Origin: Cupriavidus sp.
GTDB lineage: Bacteria > Pseudomonadota > Gammaproteobacteria > Burkholderiales > Burkholderiaceae
Assembly: GCA_031180665.1 (NCBI GenBank)
Contig: JAPSLP010000002.1
Location: 124,001-188,000 of the forward strand
Length of the DNA stretch: 64,000 nucleotides
Direction of reading: 5' to 3'
Shown here piece by piece: positions 41,319 through 50,662 of this stretch. A model generated the notes under the pieces. That model was not told where the DNA came from, searched no databases, and saw nothing but the letters and a program-made list of their open reading frames with translations. Both the position numbers and the translations under genes were made by a program. The stretch's first letter is position 1. Every line of letters starts with the position of its first letter.

Positions 41319-43697
41319 ATGAGCGAACGCACCGAACCTGCCCGCGCGCAGGGATGCCCGTTTCATCGCCAAACGGATGCCCAGGCGCATGCCGGCAACG
41401 ATGCCGCCCCCCGGCCGCTGAGTCCCACCGGCTGCCCCGTCAGCGCGCGCGCCGCGGATTTCGACCCGTTCGAGGACGGCTACCAGCAGGATCCGCCCGA
41501 CTATGTGCGCTGGGCGCGCGAGCAGGAGCCGGTGTTCTACAGCCCCAAGCTCGGCTATTGGGTCGTCACGCGCTACGACGACATCAAGGCGATCTTCCGC
41601 GACAACCTGACCTTCAGCCCCTCGATCGCCCTGGAGAAGATCACGCCGACCGGCGACGAGGCCAACGCGGTGCTGGCCTCCTACGGCTATGCGATGAACC
41701 GCACGCTGGTCAACGAGGACGAGCCCGCGCACATGCCGCGCCGCCGCGTGCTGATGGAGCCGTTCACGCCCGAACAGCTGCAGCACCACGAGCCGATGGT
41801 TCGGCGGCTGACGCGCGAATACGTCGACCGCTTCATCGACGACGGCAAGGCCGACCTGGTCGATCAGATCTTGTGGGAGGTGCCGCTGACCGTCGCGCTG
41901 CATTTCCTCGGCGTGCCCGAGGAGGACATGGACCTGCTGCGCAAGTATTCGATCGCCCATACCGTCAACACCTGGGGCCGCCCCAGACCGGAGGAGCAGG
42001 TCGAGGTCGCGCACGCGGTCGGCAATTTCTGGCAGCTCGCCGGGCGCATCCTCGACAAGATGCGGCAGGATCCGTCGGGCCCGGGCTGGATGCAGTACGG
42101 CATCCGCAAGCAGAAGGAATATCCCGACGTCGTCACCGACTCCTATCTGCATTCGATGATGATGGCCGGCATCGTCGCCGCGCATGAAACCACCGCCAAC
42201 GCCAGCGCCAACGCGATCAAGCTGCTGCTGCAGCATCCCGACGCCTGGCGCGAGCTGTGCGAGGATCCGAGCCTGATCCCCAACGCCGTCGAGGAATGCC
42301 TGCGGCACAACGGCTCGGTCGCGGCCTGGCGGCGGCTGGCCACGCGCGACGTGCAGATCGGCGGCGTCGACATTCCGGCCGGCGCCAAGCTGTTGATCGT
42401 GACCTCGTCGGCCAATCACGACGAGCGCCACTTCGCCGACGCGGACCTGTTCGACATCCGCCGCGCCAATGCCAGCGACCAGCTGACGTTCGGCTACGGC
42501 GCGCATCAGTGCATGGGCAAGAACCTCGCGCGGATGGAAATGCAGATCTTCCTCGAGGAATTCACTCGCCGGCTGCCGCATATGAAGCTGTCGGCGCAGA
42601 CGTTCACCTACGTGCCCAACACCTCGTTCCGCGGACCGGAGCATCTGTGGGTCGAGTGGGACCCGAGCCAAAACCCCGAACGGCGCGACCGCTCGCTGCT
42701 GCAGGTGCGGACACCGGTGCGGATCGGCGAGCCGTCCAGCCATGCGATCAACCGGACCGTGGTGGTGGAGCGCGTGACGCGCGTGGCCGAAGACATCGTG
42801 CGGCTGCGGCTGGTGTCACCGGACGGCAAGCCGCTGCCGCGCTGGTCGCCCGGTTCGCATATCGATGTCGAATGCGGCGATACGGGGCTCTCGCGCCAGT
42901 ATTCGCTGTGCGGCGATCCGGCCGATACCCATGCCTTCGAAATCGCGGTGCTGCGCGAGGCCGAGAGCCGCGGCGGCTCGGCCTGGATCCACGGGCAACT
43001 GAAGGCGGGCGACCGGCTGCGCATCCGCGGTCCCCGCAATCACTTCCGGCTCGACGAAAGCGCGCGCCGGCTGATTCTGATTGCCGGCGGCATCGGCATC
43101 ACGCCGATCAGCGCGATGGCGCGGCGCGCGAAGGCGCTCGGCATCGACTACCAACTGCACTACTGCGGCCGCGGCCGTGCCTCGATGGCGCTACTCGACG
43201 AGCTGGCGGCGCTGCATGGCGAGCGGCTGCATGTCTACGCCCGGGACGAAGGCGCGCGCGCCGACCTGAGCGCCCTGCTCGGCCAGCCCGATTCCGCGAC
43301 GCAGATCTATGCCTGCGGTCCGGCGCGCATGCTCGACGCGCTGTCCGCCTCTTGCGCCACCTGGCCGGAGGACGCGCTGCGCGTCGAGCATTTCACCTCG
43401 ACGCTGGGCGCGCTCGACCCGAGCAAGGAGCAGGCCTTCGAGGCCGAGCTCAAGGACTCCGGCATCGTCGTCACGGTGCGGGCGGACCAGACCCTGCTCG
43501 CCGCGCTGCGCGCCGCCAATATCGACGTGCAGAGCGATTGCGAGGAAGGGCTGTGCGGCTCCTGCGAAGTGCGCGTGCTGGCGGGCGAGATCGACCATCG
43601 CGACGTGGTGCTGACGCGCGCCGAGCGGGAGGCGAACGGCAAGATGATGAGCTGCTGCTCGCGCGCCAAGTGCGGGCGCATCGTGCTCGAACTGTGA
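41319..43697 (+). CDS. Self-sufficient cytochrome P450-reductase fusion (CYP116B type)
   Basis: 792 residues. P450 domain 1-450: I-helix AHETT (288-292), ExxR at E326/R329, heme-Cys398 in FGYGAHQCMG. Then a phthalate-dioxygenase-reductase-type module: FMN site RQYSL (526-530), NAD-binding GGIGITPI (590-597), and a plant-type 2Fe-2S ferredoxin with C741, C746, C749 and C779. One chain thus carries electrons from NADH/NADPH to heme and hydroxylates or dealkylates small, often aromatic, substrates. Start ATG 41319 has GGAGGA. An open antisense frame of 678 residues over this gene is composition only. Confidence 0.95.
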   Translation: MSERTEPARAQGCPFHRQTDAQAHAGNDAAPRPLSPTGCPVSARAADFDPFEDGYQQDPPDYVRWAREQEPVFYSPKLGYWVVTRYDDIKAIFRDNLTFSPSIALEKITPTGDEANAVLASYGYAMNRTLVNEDEPAHMPRRRVLMEPFTPEQLQHHEPMVRRLTREYVDRFIDDGKADLVDQILWEVPLTVALHFLGVPEEDMDLLRKYSIAHTVNTWGRPRPEEQVEVAHAVGNFWQLAGRILDKMRQDPSGPGWMQYGIRKQKEYPDVVTDSYLHSMMMAGIVAAHETTANASANAIKLLLQHPDAWRELCEDPSLIPNAVEECLRHNGSVAAWRRLATRDVQIGGVDIPAGAKLLIVTSSANHDERHFADADLFDIRRANASDQLTFGYGAHQCMGKNLARMEMQIFLEEFTRRLPHMKLSAQTFTYVPNTSFRGPEHLWVEWDPSQNPERRDRSLLQVRTPVRIGEPSSHAINRTVVVERVTRVAEDIVRLRLVSPDGKPLPRWSPGSHIDVECGDTGLSRQYSLCGDPADTHAFEIAVLREAESRGGSAWIHGQLKAGDRLRIRGPRNHFRLDESARRLILIAGGIGITPISAMARRAKALGIDYQLHYCGRGRASMALLDELAALHGERLHVYARDEGARADLSALLGQPDSATQIYACGPARMLDALSASCATWPEDALRVEHFTSTLGALDPSKEQAFEAELKDSGIVVTVRADQTLLAALRAANIDVQSDCEEGLCGSCEVRVLAGEIDHRDVVLTRAEREANGKMMSCCSRAKCGRIVLEL

Positions 43698-43721
43698 GGA
43701 ATCAAGGCGGGGCGACCCCGT

Positions 43722-44684
43722 TCAGCCCCCCGCCCTGCTCTCCTTGACGCCTCGCCCCTGCGCCGCATCGTCCGGCAACAGCTCGATGCCGTCGAGGTCT
43801 CGCGCGCAGGTCTCGCGCACGATCGCGACGAAATCGCGCGCGAACGGCCGTTCGGCCAGCGCGGCCGGCATCGCCGCATACAGCTCGCTCCACAGCCCGC
43901 CCGCGCCGATGCGCTTGGCCAGCACATAGTCGTGGTCGACGTAGTTCTTGACGCCCCAGTTCGGCAGCGCCGCAACACCGCGGCGGCTGGCGACCAGTTG
44001 CAGGATCGCCACCGTCAGCTCGGCGGTGCGCCGCTGCAGCCGGATGCCGGCCGGCTCCAGCACCTCGCGGATCAGATCGATGCGCGGCTCCGGCACCGGG
44101 TAGGTGATCAGCGTCTCGCCCTCCAGATCGGCGGCCTCGATCCGCCGCCGGTTGCGCAGCCGGTGCTCGTTGGCGATCACCGCCAGGATCTCGAAGCGGA
44201 ACAGCGGCACCACGGCCAAGCCGCGCCGCGTTGGCGGCAGCGAGCCGATCACCATGTCGGCCCGGCCCTCGGCCAACAGCGCCAGCGGGTCCGCATGGAA
44301 GCCCGCCACCAGGTCGACCTCGACCTCGGGCCAGCGGGTACGGAACTCGTCCATCACCGGCATCAGCCAGTCGAAGCAGGTGTGGCACTCCAGCACGATC
44401 CGCAGCTCCCCGCGCGTATCGCCTTTGAGCCGCTCCAGGTCGCGTTCCGCCGCGCTGATCGACGCCAGCACCTCGCGCGACAGTGCCAGCAGGCGCTCCC
44501 CGGCCGGCGTAAACCGCAGGCCGCCCCGGGTGCGGTCGAACAGCGACAGGCCGTAGTGCGATTCGATCGCCTTGATCTGATGCGACAGCGCGGACTGGCT
44601 GACATGGACGCGCTCGGCCGCCGTGGCCAGCTTGCCGGATTCGGCGATGGCGACCAGCGAGCGGAAATGGCGAACTTCGATCAT
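43722..44684 (-). CDS. metR: MetR, LysR-type activator of methionine synthesis
   Basis: 320 residues, near the 317 of E. coli MetR. Opens MIEVRHFRSLVAIAESGKL with HTH AERVHVSQSALSHQIKAIES and RTRGGLRFTPAGERLL, then the effector domain (LECHTCFDWLMPVMDEF is a MetR hallmark; MetR responds to homocysteine). Divergent from metE with a MetR box between. Start ATG 44684; a longer frame to 44756 is not supported. Its stop lies 24 bp from the convergent P450 stop. Confidence 0.94.
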   Translation of the reverse strand: MIEVRHFRSLVAIAESGKLATAAERVHVSQSALSHQIKAIESHYGLSLFDRTRGGLRFTPAGERLLALSREVLASISAAERDLERLKGDTRGELRIVLECHTCFDWLMPVMDEFRTRWPEVEVDLVAGFHADPLALLAEGRADMVIGSLPPTRRGLAVVPLFRFEILAVIANEHRLRNRRRIEAADLEGETLITYPVPEPRIDLIREVLEPAGIRLQRRTAELTVAILQLVASRRGVAALPNWGVKNYVDHDYVLAKRIGAGGLWSELYAAMPAALAERPFARDFVAIVRETCARDLDGIELLPDDAAQGRGVKESRAGG

Positions 44685-44766
44685 GGTTTCGTCCGTATCC
44701 GGTTGGGAGCGCTCAATGAAACCGCCCGGACGCTGGCGCCCGAGGCAGCCGCACACCGGCGCCTGA

Positions 44767-44783
44767 TATGAAATACATTCATA
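44767..44783. promoter_or_regulatory. MetR box upstream of metE
   Basis: TATGAA-ATACA-TTCATA, which contains a perfect TGAA-N5-TTCA MetR consensus (44769-44781). It lies 77 bp from metE and 83 bp from metR. A second, weaker TGATTCATTC occurs at 44805-44814 in the same A/T-rich stretch and could be a low-affinity site. Confidence 0.85.
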
Positions 44784-44859
44784 CTTTGTTTAAAACATAT
44801 CACTTGATTCATTCTAGCTGCCGCCGGACACTGAGCGCCACTTTGTTTGGGAGCGAGAG

Positions 44860-47217
44860 ATGGCACGCACGCATATTCCGGGATTCCCGCGCATCGGCGC
44901 GAAACGGGAACTGAAATTCGCCCAGGAGGCGTTCTGGCGCGGCGAGTCGAGCGAGGCCGCGCTGCGCGAGTGCGCCGTGGGCCTGCGCACGACCCACTGG
45001 CGCCTGCAGGCCGACGCCGGCCTGGACCTGGTCGCCGCCGGGGACTTCGCCTATTACGACCAGATGCTTGGCACCAGCGCGCTGCTTGGTGCCCTGCCGG
45101 CGCGCTTCGGCTTCGATCCCCGCACGCTGACGCTCGCCCAGTATTTCGAACTGGCGCGTGGCAATGCGGCGCAGCCGGCAATGGAAATGACCAAGTGGTT
45201 CGATACCAACTACCACTATCTGGTGCCGGAACTGGGCCCCGACACGCGCTTCGACGGCGGGGTCGACTGGCTGTTCGACGAAATCGACGAGGCATTGGCG
45301 CTCGGCCATCGCGTCAAGCCGGTGCTGGTGGGGCCGGTCACCTGGCTGTGGCTGTCCAAGACCCACGTCGCCGGATTCGATCGCCTGACACTGCTGCCGC
45401 GGCTGGCCGCCGCCTATCGCGACATCCTGCAGCGGCTGCATGCGCGCGGCATCGAATGGGTTCAGCTCGACGAACCCGCGCTGTGCCTGGAGCTCGACGG
45501 CGCGTGGCTGGACGCCTATGACACTGCCTATGCCGCGCTGGCCGACTGCGGCGTCAAGCTGCTGCTGGCCACCTACTTCGATTCGGCGGCCGATCATGCC
45601 GCGCGCGCCGCCGCGTTGCCGGTGCACGGTTTCCACCTGGACCTGGTGCGCGCGCCGCAGCAATGGCAGGCCTGGCGCAAGGTGCTGCCGGACGGTGCCG
45701 TGCTGTCGGCCGGCGTGATCGACGGCCGCAATATCTGGCGCGCCGACCTGCGCGCGATCCTCGCGCGACTGGCGCCGCTGCACGCCGAACTCGGCGACCG
45801 CCTGTGGCTGGCGCCATCCTGCTCGCTGCTGCATGTGCCGGTGTCGCTGGCGCCGGAAACCCGGCTCGACCCTGAAATCCGCGGCTGGCTGGCATTTGCC
45901 ACCGAGAAGCTGGACGAACTGAAGGTGCTTGCGACCGCGTTGAACGAGGGCGAGGCCGCGGTGGCCGACGCGCTGGCAGCCTCCGATGCCGCCCAGGCTG
46001 GCCGCCGCGCATCCCGCCGCGTGGTCAACGCCCAAGTGCGCCAGCGCGTCGCCGCGGTAACGCCCGAGATGGCGGACCGCCGCAGCCCCTTCGCGCAGCG
46101 CATTGCCGATCAGCGCGCCGCGCTGCAGCTGCCGCCGCTGCCGACGACCACCATCGGCTCGTTCCCGCAGACCGCCGAGATCCGCCAGACCCGCGCCGCC
46201 TTCAAGCGCGGCGAACTCGGCGCGCTGGCCTACCTGCAGCGCATCCGCGCCGAGATCGAGGACGCGGTGCGCCGACAGGAGGCGCTGGGACTGGACGTGC
46301 TGGTGCATGGCGAGGCCGAGCGCAACGACATGGTCGAGTACTTCGGCGAGCAGCTGTGCGGCTATGCCTTCACCGAATTCGGCTGGGTGCAAAGCTACGG
46401 GTCGCGTTGCGTCAAGCCGCCGCTGATCTATGGCGACGTCTACCGGCCCGAGCCGATCACCGTCGATACCGCCCGCTATGCGCAGGCGCTGACCGACCGG
46501 CCGATGAAGGGCATGCTGACCGGCCCGATCACGATGCTGCAATGGTCGTTCGTGCGAGACGACCAAGCGCGCGCCGATACCGCGCTGCAGCTGGCGCTGG
46601 CGATCCGCGACGAGGTGGCCGACCTCGAACAGGCCGGCATCCGCGTGATCCAGATCGACGAGCCGGCGCTGCGCGAGGGCCTGCCGCTGCGGCGCGCCGA
46701 TTGGGACGGCTATCTGCAATGGGCGGTGCGCGCCTTCCGCATTGCCGCCGCCGTGGTCCGCGACGATACGCAGATCCACACCCATATGTGCTACGCCGAG
46801 TTCAACGACATCCTGCCGGCGATCGCCGCGCTCGATGCCGACGTGATCACGATCGAGACCTCGCGCTCGGCGATGGAACTGCTCGACGGCTTTGCCGCAT
46901 TCGACTATCCGAACGAGATCGGCCCCGGCGTCTACGACATCCACTCGCCGCGCGTCCCCAGCGTCGAGGCGATCGGCCAGTTGCTGACGCGCGCCTGCCA
47001 GGTGATCCCGCCCGAACGGCTGTGGGTCAATCCCGATTGCGGCCTGAAGACGCGCGGCTGGCTGGAGACCGAGGCGGCGCTGCGCAATATGGTGGCGGCG
47101 GCCAGGCAGTTGCGCGAGCGGCTGGCAGCGGAAGGTGCGGCGGGTCTGCGAGGACAGCCGGTGGCGCTGGAGCGTGCGGCCCATGCGGTGGGACAGTGCG
47201 ACTGCGCGACGCATTGA
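44860..47217 (+). CDS. metE: Cobalamin-independent methionine synthase
   Basis: 785 residues against 753 in E. coli. It transfers the methyl group from 5-methyltetrahydrofolate-triglutamate to homocysteine. Zinc ligands are in place: H642 and C644 (HTHMCYAEF), E666 (TIETSRS) and C727 ([10 protein letters not shown]). The N-terminal half starts [20 protein letters not shown], and the linker enters the second half at [14 protein letters not shown]. Start ATG 44860 follows GGGAGCGAGAG. Terminator at 47323. The C-terminal extension after CGLKTRGW is Arg/Ala-rich. Confidence 0.97.
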   Translation: MARTHIPGFPRIGAKRELKFAQEAFWRGESSEAALRECAVGLRTTHWRLQADAGLDLVAAGDFAYYDQMLGTSALLGALPARFGFDPRTLTLAQYFELARGNAAQPAMEMTKWFDTNYHYLVPELGPDTRFDGGVDWLFDEIDEALALGHRVKPVLVGPVTWLWLSKTHVAGFDRLTLLPRLAAAYRDILQRLHARGIEWVQLDEPALCLELDGAWLDAYDTAYAALADCGVKLLLATYFDSAADHAARAAALPVHGFHLDLVRAPQQWQAWRKVLPDGAVLSAGVIDGRNIWRADLRAILARLAPLHAELGDRLWLAPSCSLLHVPVSLAPETRLDPEIRGWLAFATEKLDELKVLATALNEGEAAVADALAASDAAQAGRRASRRVVNAQVRQRVAAVTPEMADRRSPFAQRIADQRAALQLPPLPTTTIGSFPQTAEIRQTRAAFKRGELGALAYLQRIRAEIEDAVRRQEALGLDVLVHGEAERNDMVEYFGEQLCGYAFTEFGWVQSYGSRCVKPPLIYGDVYRPEPITVDTARYAQALTDRPMKGMLTGPITMLQWSFVRDDQARADTALQLALAIRDEVADLEQAGIRVIQIDEPALREGLPLRRADWDGYLQWAVRAFRIAAAVVRDDTQIHTHMCYAEFNDILPAIAALDADVITIETSRSAMELLDGFAAFDYPNEIGPGVYDIHSPRVPSVEAIGQLLTRACQVIPPERLWVNPDCGLKTRGWLETEAALRNMVAAARQLRERLAAEGAAGLRGQPVALERAAHAVGQCDCATH

Positions 47218-47269
47218 GCGGGCTGCAGGGCGCGATCCGCGTGCGCGGTGAGAAGTGCGCGGTCGGAAG

Positions 47270-47297
47270 CGCGCGATAAGGATCGCGCGATAAGGAT
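47270..47297. repeat. 14-bp direct repeat after metE
   Basis: CGCGCGATAAGGAT at 47270-47283 and again at 47284-47297, perfect and adjacent. Lies between the metE stop and its terminator. Looks like a recent slippage duplication. Confidence 0.85.
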
Positions 47298-47322
47298 GGC
47301 GTGATGACAAGCGGGCAATGAG

Positions 47323-47356
47323 AAAGGGGCGGCTGCAGGCCGCCCCTTTTTCTTTT
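47323..47356 (+). terminator. Rho-independent terminator of metE
   Basis: Perfect 11-bp stem AAAGGGGCGGC (47323-47333) with GCCGCCCCTTT (47339-47349), loop TGCAG, followed by TTCTTTT. The symmetric A/T flanks mean it could also terminate the convergent DUF1254 transcript that ends at 47439. Confidence 0.93.
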
Positions 47357-47438
47357 ACCGTTGACGCTCGGCCGGCGCGCGGTGGTGCTCGGATGGCGGT
47401 GGTGCTCGGATGGAGCTCGGATGGAGCTCGGTTCGCGC

Positions 47439-48884
47439 TCAGTCCGCGCCGACTTTCCGCACCGGCGGCGCGCTCCAGTTGCCGTCCAGCGCGGTCGGCT
47501 GCGGCCAATACAGCCGCAGCATCAGGTTGAACGGACCGTCGGGAGCCGGCAGCCAGTTGCCCGCCTGCGCCCGCGGCGGCCGGGCGTGCTGGACCACGAT
47601 CTCGATCGAGCCGTCGCGATTGCGACGCAGGCGGTCGCGGCTGCCGATCGCATAGCGGTTCGACGGATTGGCGACGACGTCCTGGGCCTGGTCGTATAGC
47701 GACAGCGACCAGAACGCCTTGGCCGGTGGCAGCGCGCTCTTTTCAAAGCGGATCACGTAGCGATTTCGACCGTGCAGCGGCTGGCCGGTGGCGTCGGCAT
47801 TGGCGCGGAACACCATGGTGTCCTCGCCAAGGCTCGACCCCAGCGCCAGCCAGGCCGTGGCGGCGCGGCGGTCGTAGTCGGTGCCATAGCGGCCCGCGTC
47901 CTTGCGTGAGAGCCAGGCGCCCGACGCCGCGCCCTCGCCGCCACGCGCCAGCGCGACGATCCGGGCCAGCGCCCGTGTCGCGCCGTCCTGCAGCGCGCGC
48001 GCCGTTTCCGGTTCCAGCACGGTGGTCGAATACGGTGCGCCGGGCTCGATGCCCAGCGCCCGCACCTTCTGCATCATGCCCTCGTCCGCGGCGGCGGGCG
48101 GGTTGGCCGGCAGCAGTGCAGCAAAGCGGTTGAAGAACGCCTGCGCGTCCATCGCCGCGACCTGCTCTACCGGAGGCGTCTCCAGGTCCACCGCCGCGGG
48201 CGGGATCGTCGGCACCGCGGGCAAGGCGCGGCGGCCGTTCGGCCAAGCCGCCAGCGGCGTCAGCCGATAGCCGCCCTGCAGCCGCTGGGCGGCCGGCAGA
48301 TCGTGCTTGCCGACAACCTGAATATGGAGCACCGCCCACGCCATCGCGGTCGGGGAGCGGATTTCGCGCACGCCGGCCGGCAAGGCACCGGTCCAGTCCG
48401 GCCCGACGATCGCATAGTTGCCGCGTTGGGTCCCGGTGGTCCGCTTGCCCAGCGCCGAGAAGACGTTGGACCAGCCGTCCAGCACCTGCATCGTGTAGTA
48501 GCGGCCCTGGGTGTCCGGCACGCTCAGCACCACCGGCCCGCGCGACAGATCGAGCCAGGCGATCGAGGTCAGCGTGTCAGCGTCCGGGCTGGCCATGTCG
48601 GAAGCCCCGGGGCGCGGCGCGCCGCGCTGGTGGACAAAGGTATTGACGGCGGTCTGCCCCGCCGCGCCGGCCGACGCCCGCGCCGCCATCACCTCGCGCG
48701 TGACATCGGTCAGCACGAGCGGATAGGCGTAGGTATAGACTTCGACCGCCAGCACGCGGGCATCGTCCCGCGTCGGTTGTACTGCCGCCCGCATCGGCGA
48801 CTCGTCGGGCGGCACCGCCGCGCACCCGGCCAACAGCGCGGCGACTCCCGCCGCGCCCGCCACTAGGCGTATCCACTGCATCAT
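47439..48884 (-). CDS. DUF1254/DUF1214 lipoprotein
   Basis: 481 residues with a lipoprotein signal ending LLAGCAAV (Cys about 21), so membrane-anchored on the periplasmic side. DUF1254 half: VYTYAYPLVLTDVTREVM, NTFVHQRGAPRPG, PDADTLTSIAWLDL, GRYYTMQVLDGWSNVF, GKRTTGTQ; DUF1214 half: FWSLSLYDQAQDVVANPSNR, RDGSIEIVVQHARPP, GNWLPAPDGPFNLMLRLYWP. Start ATG 48884 has AAGGAACGGGAA. Paralogue of the cytosolic-type protein at 23263-24576, which is porin-linked; this one stands alone between metE and the T3SS genes. Confidence 0.88.
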   Translation of the reverse strand: MMQWIRLVAGAAGVAALLAGCAAVPPDESPMRAAVQPTRDDARVLAVEVYTYAYPLVLTDVTREVMAARASAGAAGQTAVNTFVHQRGAPRPGASDMASPDADTLTSIAWLDLSRGPVVLSVPDTQGRYYTMQVLDGWSNVFSALGKRTTGTQRGNYAIVGPDWTGALPAGVREIRSPTAMAWAVLHIQVVGKHDLPAAQRLQGGYRLTPLAAWPNGRRALPAVPTIPPAAVDLETPPVEQVAAMDAQAFFNRFAALLPANPPAAADEGMMQKVRALGIEPGAPYSTTVLEPETARALQDGATRALARIVALARGGEGAASGAWLSRKDAGRYGTDYDRRAATAWLALGSSLGEDTMVFRANADATGQPLHGRNRYVIRFEKSALPPAKAFWSLSLYDQAQDVVANPSNRYAIGSRDRLRRNRDGSIEIVVQHARPPRAQAGNWLPAPDGPFNLMLRLYWPQPTALDGNWSAPPVRKVGAD

Positions 48885-49067
48885 TTCCCGTTCCTTCTTG
48901 TGCGGCTGTCCCCGGCGGCGCATGCCGATCCGGGGTGCCTTCTTTTCCGACCAGAATGATGGATAGCCTGTGCCAGGATTGTCAATCGACAGTGTGGCGC
49001 CCGGCCGCCGCTGCTGGTCGATCTTCGCACCCTGCGATCGAACCGCGCCGCCGGCAGCGGCCAACGC

Positions 49068-49688
49068 TCAGCGATGATGCAGATGCGGGTGGTAGCGCGG
49101 TTCGGTCGCGGCCGGCTTGGCCGGGGCCTTGGGACCGGGCTGAGCGGCGCCCGGCGCGCCGGGCTTCGGGCCGGCAGGGCTGGCGGCGCTGCCCGAACTG
49201 GCCGGCCGGCCCCCCGACGGTCCGGCGGGCAGATCGTGCCCTGCCCTCGTCCCGGGCTGGTCGGGCTCCGCGCCCTGCGCACCTGCACCGGCGATCCGCG
49301 CCGACCAATCCTTCTGCATCAGAATGAAGTTGCCCAGCAGCGTCTCCAGCGCCGTGCGGTCGATCTTGGCCAGCGGTATGGTCTGATGCAGGATCAGCGT
49401 GCCCGACTGCGGCTCCAGTCCGAGCGCCGCGCCATGGTCGCGCAGGGGTTCCACCCCGGTGGCCAGCATGTCCCGGACCGTTTCACGGTCGAGCCGCTCC
49501 GGCAGTTCCTCTGCGATCAATCCCACCAGCACCAGGTTGTGGTTATCGTCGTCGCGGCGGAAGGTGATCGGGTACTCGTCGTCGACGCGGATATGGCACA
49601 GGCCATCCTCGTCGAACGCCATCTCCGGAATCCCGATCGATTCGCCGAACTCCGCCAGCAGGCGGTCAAAGCCATCCAGTCTGTTCAT
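49068..49688 (-). CDS. CesT-like type III secretion chaperone with long C-terminal tail
   Basis: 206 residues. The first about 130 match the Tir/CesT chaperone pattern: LLAEFGESIGIPEMAFDEDG, CHIRVDDEYPITFRRDDD, LVLVGLIAEELPE, TLILHQTIPLAKIDRTAL and LGNFILMQKDW. Class I chaperones bind one or few effectors. The rest (about 135-206) is a Pro/Ala/Gly-rich, probably disordered tail ending HPHLHH, absent from typical CesT proteins of about 150 residues. No recognisable effector gene is next to it. Divergent from the NarL-like regulator; control region 49689-49913. Confidence 0.82.
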   Translation of the reverse strand: MNRLDGFDRLLAEFGESIGIPEMAFDEDGLCHIRVDDEYPITFRRDDDNHNLVLVGLIAEELPERLDRETVRDMLATGVEPLRDHGAALGLEPQSGTLILHQTIPLAKIDRTALETLLGNFILMQKDWSARIAGAGAQGAEPDQPGTRAGHDLPAGPSGGRPASSGSAASPAGPKPGAPGAAQPGPKAPAKPAATEPRYHPHLHHR

Positions 49689-49913
49689 ATCGCGCTCCAG
49701 TCGCGTTCGTTCACACCTCGATCCATGGCATCGGTCGACCGCGATGCCGCGTGCCGATGCTGCCGGTCGTCGGCCCTCATTTCCATCTCATCGTTCCATC
49801 ATTTATTGCTCATTGTCGCTACCTAGACTGGCGCCATCCTGAACCGAGGGCCATCGAGCCAACACCTGGCATCGAACGCAACTCGGATTCCGGCATAGTC
49901 TTCGGAGCAACAC

Positions 49914-50648
49914 ATGACTATCCAAACGTTGAACAGCCTTGCCGTACTGCCTCGCCTGGTCCAATCGGCACGCCGCCCCATCACCGCTCACCTGCCCGCC
50001 ACCCGCATGGTGCTGGTCGACGATCACGCCGTGATGCGCGAGGGCCTGAAGTCGCTGCTGACCAAGGCCGATCCGACCGTCGATATCGTCGGCGAGGCGT
50101 CGGACGGACACGGGGCCGTCCATGCCTGCCTGCAGCTCCATCCCGATCTGATCCTGATGGACCTGCAATTGCGCTCGCTCGACGGTGTCGATGCCATTGC
50201 GACAATTCGCCGCAGATGGCCGCGCATCCGGGTCGTGGTCCTGGCCGGCCTGCATTCCGAGAACCGCGCGGCCGCCGCGCTGCGTGCCGGGGCGCATGCC
50301 TATGTCCTCAAGCGCAGCAACCTGGAAAAGCTGTTGGCGGCGCTGCACGCGGTGCGGCAGGACCTGGCCTATCTCGATCCTGACATCGACCTCGATCAGG
50401 TCGATGCGATGCGCCGCACCGAGGGGGACGACGGCGGCCACGTGGCCGCCGCCGGACTGACGCCGCGCGAGCGGCAAATACTGAAGCTGGTGGCAGAGGG
50501 GCATACCAACCGGCGTGTCGCCGAGCGCCTGTCGATCAGCCTGAAGACCGTCGAAACGCATCGGATGAACCTGATGCGCAAGCTCGACGCCCACAATGTC
50601 GCCGATCTGTCCAAATGGGCGCGACGGCTTGGGCTGATCGACGTTTGA
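49914..50648 (+). CDS. NarL/FixJ-family response regulator, SsrB-like position
   Basis: 244 residues. Receiver at about 30-150 (MVLVDDHAVMREGLKSLL, phosphoacceptor in LILMDLQLRSLDG, Lys in AYVLKRSN) and a LuxR-type HTH (180-235; LTPRERQILKLVAEGHTNRR, LSISLKTVETHRMNLMRKL). A 30-residue leader precedes the receiver. In SPI-2 the NarL-type SsrB activates the secretion genes, and this gene abuts the cluster, so a similar role is likely. No sensor kinase is next to it inside the window. Converges on the SseE-like gene with 14 bp between stops. Confidence 0.9.
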   Translation: MTIQTLNSLAVLPRLVQSARRPITAHLPATRMVLVDDHAVMREGLKSLLTKADPTVDIVGEASDGHGAVHACLQLHPDLILMDLQLRSLDGVDAIATIRRRWPRIRVVVLAGLHSENRAAAALRAGAHAYVLKRSNLEKLLAALHAVRQDLAYLDPDIDLDQVDAMRRTEGDDGGHVAAAGLTPRERQILKLVAEGHTNRRVAERLSISLKTVETHRMNLMRKLDAHNVADLSKWARRLGLIDV

Positions 50649-50662
50649 CATCGCGGCGGCCC

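Noticed and set aside
40707-42743. 678-codon minus-strand frame across the Bug and P450 genes
   Set aside because: Crosses two genes and an intergenic repeat on the other strand with no start signal.
44809-47508. 899-codon minus-strand open frame across metE
   Set aside because: Antisense to an unmistakable metE; His/Gln/Arg-rich composition is typical of the mirror frame in GC-rich DNA.
49689-49913. Search for an SsrA-like sensor kinase or an hrp-type box near the NarL-type regulator
   Set aside because: 225 bp with no gene and no TTCG-N16-TTCG element; the kinase must be elsewhere if it exists.
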